Positions 1-6,920 of a stretch of 6,920 bases of DNA are shown here, piece by piece. A program made the translations under genes and the position numbers. Below the pieces are notes generated by a model that ran no database searches, was not told where the DNA came from, and worked only from the letters and a program-made list of their open reading frames with translations. The first letter of the stretch is position 1, and the number at the start of each line of letters is the position of its first letter. Source of the stretch: an uncultured Saprospiraceae bacterium (GTDB lineage: Bacteria; Bacteroidota; Bacteroidia; Chitinophagales; Saprospiraceae); the NCBI GenBank assembly GCA_937864255.1, contig CALMIT010000525.1, positions 1-6,920 of the forward strand, written 5' to 3'.

Positions 1-82
1 GAAAACGCCAAACTTGAAAAATCCATGATATAAAGTTTTAAAAGATAATTTGCTTAAAAAACCGGCTACAAGGTAAAGCATC
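1..82. other. left-edge stretch with no assignable gene
   Basis: This AT-rich stretch lies downstream of the vanZ-like gene. Two readings are possible and neither can be proven. On the minus strand an ATG at 26 opens MDFSSLAF and runs off the left edge, which could be the start of a further gene in the same direction. On the plus strand, frame 1 stays open from base 1 to a TAA at 31-33 (ten codons) and could be the tail of a gene entering from the left. A 7-bp inverted repeat (AAAGCAT at 75-81, ATGCTTT at 88-94), followed on the plus strand by T-rich sequence, could be a weak terminator for such a plus-strand gene. It contains only two G:C pairs and overlaps the vanZ-like stop codon. Confidence 0.3.
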
Positions 83-475
83 TCACAATGCTTTTTGCTT
101 TTTTCGAAAATAAAAAATAGCAAAACTTGAAAAAACGCCGATGATATTAGCAACAATGTCAAAAAACTCAAAATATCTCCCCGGAAAATAAAGGTATTGT
201 AAAACTTCCATTAAAACCCCGTAAAACACGCACCACAAAGCTGATAGTATCAAGGCTCGCGGGGTGTCGGCGCCGGTTTTTCTCAGACCGTATAAAATAG
301 TCCAAAACAACAGAAAATAAACAGTCGCATGGGCTAGTTTGTCAGTACCTACCAGGTCAAATAAATTCGGCGGAAGATTAAGCCCTCCCGCATTCCAGGA
401 AACAAGTAGAATGAACAAGCTCCAAAAAATAGCGGGCAGAAATGCTTTGAATTTTGATAAAAAACTTTCGTTCAA
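83..475 (-). CDS. VanZ-like family membrane protein
   Basis: This is a small integral membrane protein of 130 residues. Four hydrophobic segments are visible at about residues 11-27, 46-64, 73-95 and 107-123, the usual topology of the VanZ-like family. The family signature is present: DKLAH at 45-49 before helix 2, E90 and Q93 at the end of helix 3, R100, and D106 just before helix 4. The family is named after VanZ, linked to teicoplanin resistance, but most chromosomal members have no established biochemical role, so no substrate is proposed. The start is a TTG: an in-frame TAA lies only two codons upstream, there is no early ATG, and the next TTG (residue 20) would cut into helix 1. The gene follows gcvH in the same direction after 86 bases that contain a strong palindrome, so its expression may be partly uncoupled from gcvH. 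Family assignment is firm; function is unknown. Confidence 0.85.
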   Translation of the reverse strand: MNESFLSKFKAFLPAIFWSLFILLVSWNAGGLNLPPNLFDLVGTDKLAHATVYFLLFWTILYGLRKTGADTPRALILSALWCVFYGVLMEVLQYLYFPGRYFEFFDIVANIIGVFSSFAIFYFRKKQKAL

Positions 476-521
476 GTTTTATTGATTGGCAAGATGAATG
501 AATCCGGTTTTTTGGTGGTTA

Positions 522-556
522 AGCGGGCAAAGTTTTTTGAAAAAACTTTGCCCGCT
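522..556. terminator. 35-base perfect palindrome after gcvH, probable terminator hairpin
   Basis: Two 17-base arms (AGCGGGCAAAGTTTTTT at 522-538 and its exact complement at 540-556) flank a single base. The outer part is GC-rich and the inner part is an A/T block, so an RNA hairpin would have its loop opened within the T/A block. It begins five bases after the gcvH stop codon on the transcribed strand, the usual place for a terminator or a 3'-end stabilising hairpin. There is no clean U-tract after it in the gcvH direction, so classical intrinsic termination is not certain. Because the element is symmetrical it could act on either strand. The palindrome is directly visible; the terminator role is inferred. 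Confidence 0.55.
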
Positions 557-561
557 CGGAT

Positions 562-957
562 TTAACCGATTACGTTGGCGTAAGCTGTCGAATCCATCAG
601 TTCGTCCAACTGCGAAGTATCTGTAAGCTGGATTTTTACTATCCAGCCATTTTTATAAGGATCGGAATTGATAATACCGGGATTGTCTCCTTCCGATTCA
701 TCAATTTCAGGATTGAATTCGAGGATTTTTCCGCTCACCGGCATATACAAATCAGAAGTGGTTTTTACGGCTTCCACTGTACCGAAAACTTCGCCTTTTT
801 CTACCGCTTCGCCTACGCTATTTACTTCCACATAAACAATTTCTCCCAGTTCGCCCTGCGCAAAATCAGTGATGCCAACATAAGCGATGTCGCCGGATTC
901 TACGCGAATCCACTCATGGTCTTCGGTGTATTTCAAATCGGAAGGAAAATTACTCAT
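562..957 (-). CDS. gcvH: glycine cleavage system H protein
   Basis: GcvH is the lipoylated carrier of the cytoplasmic glycine cleavage complex. Its lipoyl arm takes the aminomethyl group from the P protein (GcvP) to the T protein (GcvT) and is reoxidised by the L protein (dihydrolipoyl dehydrogenase). The 131-residue length is normal. The lipoylation site is K65 in VEAVKTTSDLYMPVSGK, the local equivalent of the usual ESVKAASD signature. Other hallmarks are HEW at 14-16, GITDFAQ at 28-34, GEIVYVE at 38-44 and the C-terminal NSDPYKNGWIVKI at 97-109. Translation starts at an ATG with only AT-rich sequence and no clear Shine-Dalgarno in front. The gene follows citrate synthase in the same direction after 44 bases without a visible terminator, so co-transcription is likely. 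None of gcvP, gcvT or lpd is in the window. Confidence 0.97.
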   Translation of the reverse strand: MSNFPSDLKYTEDHEWIRVESGDIAYVGITDFAQGELGEIVYVEVNSVGEAVEKGEVFGTVEAVKTTSDLYMPVSGKILEFNPEIDESEGDNPGIINSDPYKNGWIVKIQLTDTSQLDELMDSTAYANVIG

Positions 958-1001
958 GATTTAATTTTTTATCAAGTGAATATTTGGTTTTTACTTATAA
1001 A

Positions 1002-2348
1002 TCAGGCTTTGGCACTTTGTTTTGCCACAAAGTCTTTCACCCAGGCGCTTGTCACGGATTTTGGCCTTTCGAGCGGAAAGCCCAGCGCTCTCGCCCAGCA
1101 CAAAGCTGCCATCACGCCCATTGCACGCGAAACGCCGAACAAAACTGTATAATAATTATACTGATCAAGCCCGTAATGAACCAGAAGCGCGCCGGAATGC
1201 GCGTCAACATTCGGCCACGGGTTGCTTACTTTTCCGAGGCTTTCAAGGATCGGCGGTACGACTTCGAATATTTTCCAGACTACATTCACGATATCGTCGT
1301 CTTTCATATATTCTTCAGCAAAACGCATTTGCGCCATAAACCTCGGATCGGGTTTGCGCAAAACCGCGTGTCCATATCCCGGAATAACCCGGCCTGCGGC
1401 CAACGTGGCTTTCACATAATCTACAATTTGCTCTTTCGTGGGTTTCGTAGTACCCAAAGCATCCAGCATATTAAAAATCCAGCGGATTACTTCCTGGTTT
1501 GCCAGCCCGTGGAGCGGCCCGGCCAGCGCGTTCATACCCGCAGAAAAAGACAAATAAGCATCGCTCAGTGTAGAACCCACCAGATGAACCGTGTGTGCGG
1601 AAGCATTTCCGCCTTCGTGGTCGGCATGAATGGTCATGTAAAGGCGCATCAGGTTTTTAAAATCATCACCCTCGCCTTTTATGCCCAGCATGTGCGCGTA
1701 GTTGGCCGCCCAATCCAGCGAAATATCAGGAGCAATGTGTGCTCCATTGAAATAAGTACGTCTGAAAATATACGCGGCAACCCGCGGCAGGCGCGCGATA
1801 AGATTCATCGCGTCCTCGTAGGTGGCGTCCCAGTACTCGTCCCGGTTCAGCCCTTCCTCATATCGGCGGGCAAAAACGCTGGCAGACTGCATTGCATTAA
1901 TTGCAATGGTAAACTGAGTCATCGGGTGCGTATCAACCGGCAAAGTATCCAGGGTTTTGAAAACGTGCTCGGGTACATTACTGCGCTTCGCCCAATTGGC
2001 GGCAAGCCATTTCGCATCCTCGTCGGTCGGAATTTCGTCCACCAACATCAACCAAAACAAACCTTCCGGCAAGGGTTCTTTTCCATCGGGACCTTTGGGC
2101 AAAATCTCGCGCAACTGTGGAATGCTGTAGCCGCGAAAACGGATACCTTCGTTTGCATCCAGCGCGGAAGTTTCCCACACCATCATTTTCACGCTGCGCG
2201 CACCGCCAAAAAGCTGGCTAAGATTTATTTCGTCAACTTTTAATTCGGAATTTTCTTTCACCAGGGCCTTCAGTTCAGCTTTCAGCGCCATGGATTTTTC
2301 CTGGAATTTCTTTTTGAGGGGGTCCATAAATTCTTTAAACAATGCCAT
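1002..2348 (-). CDS. citrate (Si)-synthase, eukaryotic/mitochondrial-like type
   Basis: This enzyme condenses oxaloacetate and acetyl-CoA to citrate, the entry step of the TCA cycle, in the cytoplasm. The 448-residue protein reads like mitochondrial citrate synthase along its length: VWETSALDANEGIRFRGYSI (57-76), EPLPEGLFWLML (91-102), HADHEGGNASAHTVHLVGS (241-259), AGPLHGLANQEV (276-287), PGYGHAVLRKPDPR (323-336), NPWPNVDAHSG (376-386), NYYTVLFGVSRAMG (398-411) and FPLERPKS (424-431). The catalytic residues of the pig enzyme are present: H280 (pig H274), H327 (H320) and D382 (D375), as are oxaloacetate ligands H244, R336, R408 and R428. The common bacterial hexameric GltA looks different at these motifs. 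The ATG at 2348 is preceded at a suitable distance by AGAGG (2356-2360), one of the better Shine-Dalgarno sequences in the window. The N-terminus is charged, with no obvious export signal. Family assignment is very firm. Confidence 0.97.
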   Translation of the reverse strand: MALFKEFMDPLKKKFQEKSMALKAELKALVKENSELKVDEINLSQLFGGARSVKMMVWETSALDANEGIRFRGYSIPQLREILPKGPDGKEPLPEGLFWLMLVDEIPTDEDAKWLAANWAKRSNVPEHVFKTLDTLPVDTHPMTQFTIAINAMQSASVFARRYEEGLNRDEYWDATYEDAMNLIARLPRVAAYIFRRTYFNGAHIAPDISLDWAANYAHMLGIKGEGDDFKNLMRLYMTIHADHEGGNASAHTVHLVGSTLSDAYLSFSAGMNALAGPLHGLANQEVIRWIFNMLDALGTTKPTKEQIVDYVKATLAAGRVIPGYGHAVLRKPDPRFMAQMRFAEEYMKDDDIVNVVWKIFEVVPPILESLGKVSNPWPNVDAHSGALLVHYGLDQYNYYTVLFGVSRAMGVMAALCWARALGFPLERPKSVTSAWVKDFVAKQSAKA

Positions 2349-2386
2349 GTCTTTTCCTCTTCAATTTTTTATACAATGAAAAAACT

Positions 2387-2394
2387 CAAAACTA
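2387..2394 (-). promoter_or_regulatory. possible -7 element before citrate synthase
   Basis: On the minus strand this reads TAGTTTTG, matching the Bacteroidota -7 consensus TAnnTTTG. It lies about 38 bases upstream of the citrate synthase ATG. The nearest upstream TTG is only 12 bases away, too close for a standard -33 element, so this is a weak candidate. If it is real, citrate synthase, gcvH and possibly the vanZ-like gene could be transcribed apart from the upstream exported-protein gene. Confidence 0.3.
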
Positions 2395-2410
2395 TGTGCC
2401 GGACAGCAAT

Positions 2411-2821
2411 CTAATCTATCTCGGCTATCTGCAAACGCAGATCCATCTGAGAAACGCCGCTGCTTTGCAGTTGTTTAAAAAGATCATTTTTCAAATCGCT
2501 TCTGGATTTTGTCCATACTGAAAAAAGCCGCGCCTGTTCCTCACTTAGCAACAGTCGGACGTCTTTGAAATACATTTCAGTCAGAATGGCTCTTTTATGC
2601 AGGTATTTTTCAGGGTCAGCCGTCTTTAAATCCTGAATTTCCTCCACATCCTGATATTTTTTAGTTAGAAAACTCATCGCGCTGCTTTTCTGCACTTCAT
2701 CCAATTGAAAAAAATTATTCAGTTCGGTGAGATTTGCTTCGGCTTTTTCTTTGGGCGAAGACTGCGCAAAAACGCCGGCGGCAACGAAGAAAATAGCTGC
2801 GAAAACGATTGTTTTTTTCAT
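2411..2821 (-). CDS. small exported helical protein, Spy/CpxP-like
   Basis: This is a 136-residue protein with a clear signal peptide: MKK, a hydrophobic core at about residues 5-18 and a likely cleavage after VFA at 17-19. It should therefore be periplasmic. The mature part is charged and predicted mostly helical, with two motifs spaced like the LTxxQ signature of Spy/CpxP-type periplasmic chaperones: LDEVQ at 40-44 and LSEEQ at 92-96, the second followed by RLFSVW. No cysteines are present. The ATG at 2821 was chosen over a TTG at 2851 because it puts the signal peptide at the very N-terminus; the longer form would add ten residues. The gene lies 62 bases upstream of citrate synthase in the same direction and is divergent from the DUF3109 gene. 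The gene and its export are well supported. The Spy/CpxP relation rests on motif spacing and size and is tentative. Confidence 0.75.
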   Translation of the reverse strand: MKKTIVFAAIFFVAAGVFAQSSPKEKAEANLTELNNFFQLDEVQKSSAMSFLTKKYQDVEEIQDLKTADPEKYLHKRAILTEMYFKDVRLLLSEEQARLFSVWTKSRSDLKNDLFKQLQSSGVSQMDLRLQIAEID

Positions 2822-2895
2822 AAAAGCGGGTTTCTTTTTAGCGGCGGCCAAAATACAATTTTATAGAAATAATCGCTGTCGAGCCGGTCACTTCT

Positions 2896-2903
2896 CAAAA
2901 TTA
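2896..2903 (-). promoter_or_regulatory. possible -7 element for the exported-protein gene
   Basis: The minus strand reads TAATTTTG, an exact match to TAnnTTTG, about 74 bases upstream of the ATG at 2821. No well-spaced TTG is seen at the -33 position, so the call rests on the -7 box and its place in a divergent intergenic region. Confidence 0.35.
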
Positions 2904-2935
2904 TTTTTTTCAATACGGAAATTAGTCCGCGCAGG

Positions 2936-2966
2936 TTGGATTTTCCTTTCGGAAAACAGATTTTTG
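2936..2966 (+). promoter_or_regulatory. possible promoter of the DUF3109 gene
   Basis: TTG at 2936-2938 and GATTTTTG at 2959-2966 (seven of eight positions of TAnnTTTG) are separated by 20 bases, the usual Bacteroidota -33/-7 spacing. This would place the transcript start roughly 20-25 bases before the DUF3109 ATG. A short inverted repeat (TTTTCC at 2941-2946, GGAAAA at 2951-2956) lies between the two elements. Confidence 0.4.
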
Positions 2967-2970
2967 TCCT

Positions 2971-2997
2971 CATTTTTTAAAATGGCATTTTAAAATG
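2971..2997. repeat. tandem AT-rich palindromes overlapping the DUF3109 start codon
   Basis: CATTTTTTAAAATG at 2971-2984 is nearly self-complementary, and one base later CATTTTAAAATG at 2986-2997 is a perfect 12-base palindrome ending in the start codon of the DUF3109 gene. The two units are similar in sequence and lie side by side. They could be an operator or an mRNA structure near the ribosome binding site, or simply a chance product of AT-rich leader sequence. Confidence 0.45.
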
Positions 2998-3588
2998 TTG
3001 CTCATTCAGGGGAAACTTGTCAGCAAAGAGATCGTAGAAGAAGCGTTCGTTTGCAACCTCAACGCCTGTAAAGGCGCTTGTTGCTGGGAAGGCGACTTCG
3101 GCGCGCCGCTGGAAGAAGCGGAGTTGGATATTTTGAAAGCCATACAAAACGCGCTCGCACCGTACCTGACCGAAAAAGGCATGGATGCAATTAAAAAACA
3201 AGGACCTTTTAAATGGTCGGACGAAGCAGGGCACTTTGGCACCACGCTGGTGGAAAACGGTCCCTGCGCTTACATGACTTACGCCGAAAACGGCATCGCG
3301 CAGTGCGGTATCGAACAGGCATGGAAAGCCGGCGTCGTCGAGTTTCGCAAGCCTGTCAGTTGCCATCTTTATCCGATCAGGGTGATGAAAAATCCTGTGG
3401 TAGATTTTGAAGCGCTGAACTATGACCGGTGGGATATTTGCTCGGCAGCCTGCGAATTAGGCAAAGAATTGAAAGAGCCGGTTTACCGGTTTTTGAAAGA
3501 AGCGCTGGTCAGAAAATACGGGCAGGAGTTTTATGACGAACTGGATATTGCGGCGCAACATTTACTCGCCGGAGGAAAGCAGGAATAG
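2995..3588 (+). CDS. DUF3109 family cysteine-rich protein, probable metal binder
   Basis: This is a 197-residue soluble protein with the characteristic N-terminal signature of DUF3109, VCNLNACKGACCWEGDFGAPL at 19-39 (written here with its key residues C20, C25, C29 and C30). Further cysteines lie at 91, 104, 123, 149 and 153, in NGPC, IAQCGIEQA, KPVSCHLYPIRV and WDICSAAC contexts. The clustered cysteines resemble those of the YkgJ-type Fe-S or zinc-binding proteins, so metal coordination is likely, but no reaction is known to me for the family. An ATG at 2982 is in a different frame and stops after three codons, so 2995 is the only sensible start. No signal peptide or membrane segment is seen, so the protein should be cytoplasmic. 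It is divergent from the exported-protein gene and lies upstream of ppiD, which has its own promoter. Family call is firm; function is unknown. Confidence 0.9.
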   Translation: MLLIQGKLVSKEIVEEAFVCNLNACKGACCWEGDFGAPLEEAELDILKAIQNALAPYLTEKGMDAIKKQGPFKWSDEAGHFGTTLVENGPCAYMTYAENGIAQCGIEQAWKAGVVEFRKPVSCHLYPIRVMKNPVVDFEALNYDRWDICSAACELGKELKEPVYRFLKEALVRKYGQEFYDELDIAAQHLLAGGKQE

Positions 3589-3599
3589 ATTTGTAAAAT

Positions 3600-3630
3600 T
3601 TTGTTTTACTTATCAAAGCGATTACCTTTG
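3600..3630 (+). promoter_or_regulatory. promoter of the PpiD-like gene
   Basis: TTTG at 3600-3603 and TACCTTTG at 3623-3630 are separated by 19 bases. Both boxes match the Bacteroidota primary sigma-factor consensus (TTTG and TAnnTTTG) exactly, making this the best promoter in the window. Transcription would start near 3637, leaving an AT-rich leader of about 150 bases before the ATG at 3789. The -33 box begins 12 bases after the DUF3109 stop codon. Confidence 0.7.
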
Positions 3631-3788
3631 CGCGAATTTTTTTCAATAGAAATTTTTATAAAGTGTAAATACGCGGAAAAGAAGACTTGTTTTTGATTTA
3701 AATATTTGAAATTCAATTTTTTACAAAAAGAGTCTTTTAAAAATCCGTTTTGAAATTTTTTTAAGCAAAAATCGAAAATCCTGACAAG

Positions 3789-5915
3789 ATGGCTTTGATT
3801 GGTCAAATTAGAAAACACATTTGGATAGTCGTTGTGCTGATCGCACTGGGTTTGGGTGGTTTTATCCTCCAGGATATGCTCTCCGGACAGCAAAGTATTT
3901 TTGGTTCGCAACAAACTTTCATTGGCAAAATAGACGGTGAAAATGTGGATTGGAATCAATTTTATAATGTCGAACAAATGTTGTACGGCAACTCCGGCGG
4001 CGACGTTTTCGCACGCAGAACCGCTCTTTGGAATTATTTCGTGGAAGAAAAACTCGTCAGAGAACAAGCCGAAGAACTCGGTTTGGGCGTGAGCAAAGAT
4101 GAATTGATAGAACTCCAGTTCGGCACAAATCTCAGCCCGATTATCAACGCGCGTTTTCAAAATCAGCAAACCCGCCAGGTGGATCGCGAGCAACTCAACC
4201 TTATCCGCCAGCAAATAGAAAGTAATTCTATCGATCCTACTGCCCGCCGCTATTGGGCGCATCAAGAAAAAGAAATCATCAAAGAACGTATCCAGGAAAA
4301 AATGAGCAACATGGCCGCCAAAGCCATTTACACGCCTACCTGGATGGCTGAAATGATGATGCAGGATCAAAACGAGCGCGTGGACCTCGCCCTCGTTAAT
4401 ATTCCTTACGACAATGTTGAGACTTCGGAAGTATCGCTCAGCGACGCTGATTTTAAAGCATATTTCGAAGAAAACAAGTCAAAATACCGCCAGGATAAAG
4501 AAAAGCGCAAAGTGCAATATGTCGTATTCAACGTAGCGCCTTCTACGCAAGATTCTGCCAACCTGCGCAAACAGATTGCAGACCTTATCCCGGGATTTGC
4601 GACAGCAGAAAACGACTCGCTGTATGTTGACAATAATTTCGGTTATTTCAGCAATGGCTTTGTGCCAAAAGACCAGGTAAGCGCAGCTTTTGCGGATACT
4701 TTATTTAATGCTCCGGTGGGTGCCGTGGTGGGTCCTTATCTCGACCAAAACGCTTACATTATTGCAAAATTGGTAGGCCGCCAGATGGTAGCCGACTCAG
4801 CTGATACGCGCCATATTTTGATCGGCGCTTCTACGCCCGAAGAATATACAAATGCGGAAGTGAGAATAGACAGTATGAAAAACGTGCTGGAAACCGGCGC
4901 TGCTTCTTTTGACTCGCTTGCCGGAAAATTTAGCCAGGATCAGGGCAGCTCTGCCAAAGGCGGTAAATATGAAGCCGTGACGCCGGGGCAGTTTGTAGCC
5001 GAATACGATGAAGTACTCTTCAGAACCGGGCAGATCGGACAGTTATATAAAGTAAAAACGCAGTTTGGATGGCACTTGGTGGAAATACTTAAAAGAAGCG
5101 CCAGCCAGACGCCGCGTGCAAAAATCGCATACATTCAGCAGGCTGTCGAACCCAGCGACGATACCCAAAAAGACGCGCTCAACCGCGCTTCCAGATTCGC
5201 TCAGGAACACCGCACGCTTGAGTCGCTGAAAAAAGCTGCCGACACAGACCCCGAACTGGAATTGATCACCTCTTCCGGTTTTGAAAGAAACGATTACATA
5301 CTTGGCGATCTGGGCAGCGGGCAGTCTTCACGCGATATTATTCGCTGGGCTTTCGGCGATGATGCCAATCTTGGCCGCCCGGATGTCGGTGCTGTTTCGC
5401 CGCAGGTTTATGGCTTTCAGGAAGCAAACCAATTTTATACTAATAAATATGTGATTGCCGGCTTGTCGCACATTCTGAAAGCAGGAATTCCTTCATGGGA
5501 AAGTCTGCGCAACGAACTGGAACCGCTGGTGGTTAATCGCAAAAAAGCGGAAATCATCAAAGGCCGCATCAACACGCAAGACCTTTATTCCATTGCTTCT
5601 GCCTGGAACGTAAAAATTGATACCGTAAGAAGCGTCAACTTTGCAAACGCAACTATCGGAGCGCTCGGACAAGAGCCTAAAATCGTAGCCAGCGCTGTCA
5701 GCATGAATGTGAATGCAACTTCGCAGCCGATGGAAGGAAATTCAGGCGTGGTGGTTTTCACCGTCATCAATAAAACCGGCGCTCAGGCCGGCGGCGATAT
5801 TAATTCGCTCAAAACTCAATACGCCGCTCCGCTTCGCGGACAGGTAAACGCCAGGCTGATACAAGCGATGAGAAAAAATATGGATATAACCGACAATAGA
5901 GCCAGGTTTTACTAA
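3789..5915 (+). CDS. PpiD/SurA-like membrane-anchored peptidyl-prolyl cis-trans isomerase
   Basis: This 708-residue protein is a foldase acting outside the cytoplasmic membrane, expected to help proteins emerging from the Sec translocon. An uncleaved signal anchor spans about residues 11-28. A SurA-like N-terminal chaperone domain follows at about 40-230, opening with IGKIDGENVDWNQF (45-58) and rich in charged helices. A degenerate parvulin-like domain is seen at about 238-330 (KVQYVVFNV, FGYFSNG, GAVVGPYLDQ). A clearer rotamase domain covers about 338-436, with ADTRHILIG (338-346), FDSLAGKFSQDQGSSAKGG (374-392) and QFGWHLVEILKR (425-436). The C-terminal 270 residues form a further helical, chaperone-like region. 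The layout and length fit Bacteroidota PpiD-type proteins. Whether the rotamase domain is active cannot be told by eye. The ATG at 3789 places the anchor at the N-terminus and there is no strong Shine-Dalgarno. The gene has its own promoter and ends in a strong terminator, so it is probably monocistronic. Confidence 0.9.
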   Translation: MALIGQIRKHIWIVVVLIALGLGGFILQDMLSGQQSIFGSQQTFIGKIDGENVDWNQFYNVEQMLYGNSGGDVFARRTALWNYFVEEKLVREQAEELGLGVSKDELIELQFGTNLSPIINARFQNQQTRQVDREQLNLIRQQIESNSIDPTARRYWAHQEKEIIKERIQEKMSNMAAKAIYTPTWMAEMMMQDQNERVDLALVNIPYDNVETSEVSLSDADFKAYFEENKSKYRQDKEKRKVQYVVFNVAPSTQDSANLRKQIADLIPGFATAENDSLYVDNNFGYFSNGFVPKDQVSAAFADTLFNAPVGAVVGPYLDQNAYIIAKLVGRQMVADSADTRHILIGASTPEEYTNAEVRIDSMKNVLETGAASFDSLAGKFSQDQGSSAKGGKYEAVTPGQFVAEYDEVLFRTGQIGQLYKVKTQFGWHLVEILKRSASQTPRAKIAYIQQAVEPSDDTQKDALNRASRFAQEHRTLESLKKAADTDPELELITSSGFERNDYILGDLGSGQSSRDIIRWAFGDDANLGRPDVGAVSPQVYGFQEANQFYTNKYVIAGLSHILKAGIPSWESLRNELEPLVVNRKKAEIIKGRINTQDLYSIASAWNVKIDTVRSVNFANATIGALGQEPKIVASAVSMNVNATSQPMEGNSGVVVFTVINKTGAQAGGDINSLKTQYAAPLRGQVNARLIQAMRKNMDITDNRARFY

Positions 5916-5940
5916 AAAACCTTTTCAATAAAAAATCATA

Positions 5941-5977
5941 AAACCTCCGGTACGCCAAAAGTGCCGGAGGTTTTTTT
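5941..5977 (+). terminator. intrinsic terminator of the PpiD-like gene
   Basis: A hairpin forms between AAACCTCCGGTAC (5941-5953) and GTGCCGGAGGTTT (5961-5973), with a seven-base loop and one G:T wobble in an otherwise complete stem. It is followed directly by a run of seven T (5971-5977). It lies 25 bases after the stop codon at 5915. A GC-rich stem with a T-tract is the textbook intrinsic terminator. Confidence 0.9.
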
Positions 5978-5984
5978 ATTTTTG
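5977..5984 (+). promoter_or_regulatory. possible -7 element for the restriction endonuclease gene
   Basis: TATTTTTG matches TAnnTTTG exactly and starts on the last T of the upstream terminator. It ends 22 bases before the ATG at 6007, which would leave a very short leader. The -33 position falls inside the terminator stem and has no TTG, so the promoter would be weak or would need other contacts. Confidence 0.35.
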
Positions 5985-6006
5985 AAAACGAAAACTAAAA
6001 ACGAGT

Positions 6007-6786
6007 ATGGAAACTTTCGAAAATACCCTTGATCGGCAGCGATTTGAAAGCACCAACGCATTGTGGAACAGCCTCTGCCTCAACGATCCCTGGAGTGTCG
6101 GCTACGTAAGTCGCCTCGTGGAGTCAAAAATTTTTTGTCAAAAAGAAGACTGGGAAAGTTTTTACTACGCCTCCGGCGCGGAGCGAAAAAATTTGCTCAT
6201 GAACTTACCTGCGGAAATCGTAGCCCTTTTGAACGATTTTGAACTGAAGCGCACAAATCCCGGAGCAATTCCGAGCCTGCGGCAGGAGTGGAAAACTTTA
6301 AATTACAACTACGGCCGTACGCCCGGCGACCTGCAACAAAAAGCGCTTGTACTATATCGCGCCGCCAGCGCAGAGGCGATAGACATTACCGAAAACGAAT
6401 GCGTGGAATCCGTGCGATTTCGCACGATTTGCCAGACCTGGAACGGCGTCATTGTCCGTGAGAAAAAAGCAGCCGATTATCTTCGGCAATTATTTCCGGG
6501 CTGTGATTTTATCAAAACCGAAGGCGCTTTCGATTATCATTATGCTGTTGATTTTCAGGTTTTTATAAAAGGAAAAATGATAGCCGGATTGCAAATAAAG
6601 CCGATTTCTTACCTCAAAAGTAAGGCTCCGTATGTGCAAACGGCGCGGACGGCAAACCTGAGAAAACACCGAGATTTTATAGCACGCTTTGGTGCGCCGG
6701 TATTCGAACTGGTTTTTGAAAATGGAGCAATCCAAAATCCGGCGCAACTTGTAGAATTAAAAACGCTGATTTTTAAAATGAGCTAA
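6007..6786 (+). CDS. MjaI-family type II restriction endonuclease (PD-(D/E)XK fold), probable
   Basis: This is a 259-residue soluble protein with a PD-(D/E)XK nuclease core in its C-terminal half. Features matching MjaI-family enzymes as I know them are NYNYGRTPGDL at 99-109, a helical stretch with ECVESVRFRTICQTWNG at 131-147, E152, then AVDFQVFIKGKMIAGLQIKP at 180-199 and NLRKHRDFIARFGAPVFELV at 217-236. The likely metal ligands are D182 and the Q196-x-K198 pair, with glutamine in place of the usual acidic residue. The N-terminal 95 residues (PWSVGYVSRLVES, EDWESFYYASG) are family-specific or target-recognition sequence. MjaI itself cuts at CTAG, but specificity cannot be inferred here. No methyltransferase gene is in the window, so the partner must lie beyond the edge or be absent. 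The gene follows the ppiD terminator and converges on the right-edge gene. The nuclease fold is well supported; the exact family is moderately sure. Confidence 0.7.
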   Translation: METFENTLDRQRFESTNALWNSLCLNDPWSVGYVSRLVESKIFCQKEDWESFYYASGAERKNLLMNLPAEIVALLNDFELKRTNPGAIPSLRQEWKTLNYNYGRTPGDLQQKALVLYRAASAEAIDITENECVESVRFRTICQTWNGVIVREKKAADYLRQLFPGCDFIKTEGAFDYHYAVDFQVFIKGKMIAGLQIKPISYLKSKAPYVQTARTANLRKHRDFIARFGAPVFELVFENGAIQNPAQLVELKTLIFKMS

Positions 6787-6788
6787 AC

Positions 6789-6920
6789 TCACCACCCTGC
6801 CCCTTCGCAATCAAAAGGCTTCAAATCGCGGCTCAGGTTTTTGAATTTGTTTTCCGCATCCAGGTTGGCAAAAGTCGCTCCGCCGTTATTGCGGATACAA
6901 ATCCGACGGTCGGGCAGGTA
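6789..6920 (-). CDS. C-terminal end of an unidentified protein (partial, runs off right edge)
   Basis: An open frame enters from the right edge on the minus strand and ends at a TGA at 6789-6791, giving 43 residues: YLPDRRICIRNNGGATFANL at the start and DLKPFDCEGAGW at the end. Codon use is like that of the neighbouring genes, with GC-rich third positions in CGC, GAC and CTG. The stop is two bases from the endonuclease stop on the opposite strand, a tight tail-to-tail arrangement typical of two real genes. The fragment shows no methyltransferase motif (such motifs normally lie further upstream in the protein), and I do not recognise the family. Its identity needs the sequence beyond the window. 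Confidence 0.6.
   Translation of the reverse strand, partial: YLPDRRICIRNNGGATFANLDAENKFKNLSRDLKPFDCEGAGW

Overview
The window looks like chromosomal DNA from a member of the Bacteroidota, perhaps the Saprospiria or Chitinophagia side of the phylum (this finer placement is inference). The evidence is a DUF3109 protein of the kind common in that phylum, a long membrane-anchored PpiD-type foldase, weak or absent Shine-Dalgarno sequences, and several copies of the TAnnTTTG -7 promoter element used by the Bacteroidota primary sigma factor. No rRNA, tRNA, CRISPR array, insertion sequence or integrase is visible. No stretch longer than 300 bases lacks a gene.

Left half, minus strand, in transcription order: a small exported helical protein resembling Spy/CpxP (start 2821), a eukaryotic-type (mitochondrial-like) citrate synthase (start 2348), the glycine cleavage H protein GcvH (start 957) and a four-helix VanZ-like membrane protein (start 475, TTG). 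A 35-base palindrome separates gcvH from the vanZ-like gene. The first 82 bases hold no gene that can be assigned with confidence.

Right half, plus strand: a DUF3109 cysteine-rich, probably metal-binding protein (2995-3588), divergent from the exported protein; then a PpiD/SurA-like peptidyl-prolyl isomerase (3789-5915) with its own good promoter just behind the DUF3109 stop and a strong intrinsic terminator; then a PD-(D/E)XK protein best matched to the MjaI family of type II restriction endonucleases (6007-6786). A minus-strand gene of unknown function runs in from the right edge and its stop lies two bases from the endonuclease stop.

Most of the window is housekeeping: central carbon and one-carbon metabolism, and envelope protein folding. 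The accessory element is the restriction endonuclease, which has no methyltransferase partner inside the window. No wholly new multi-gene system could be supported. The points most worth following are the apparently unpaired endonuclease with a Q-x-K active-site variant, the eukaryotic-type citrate synthase, and two palindromic elements.
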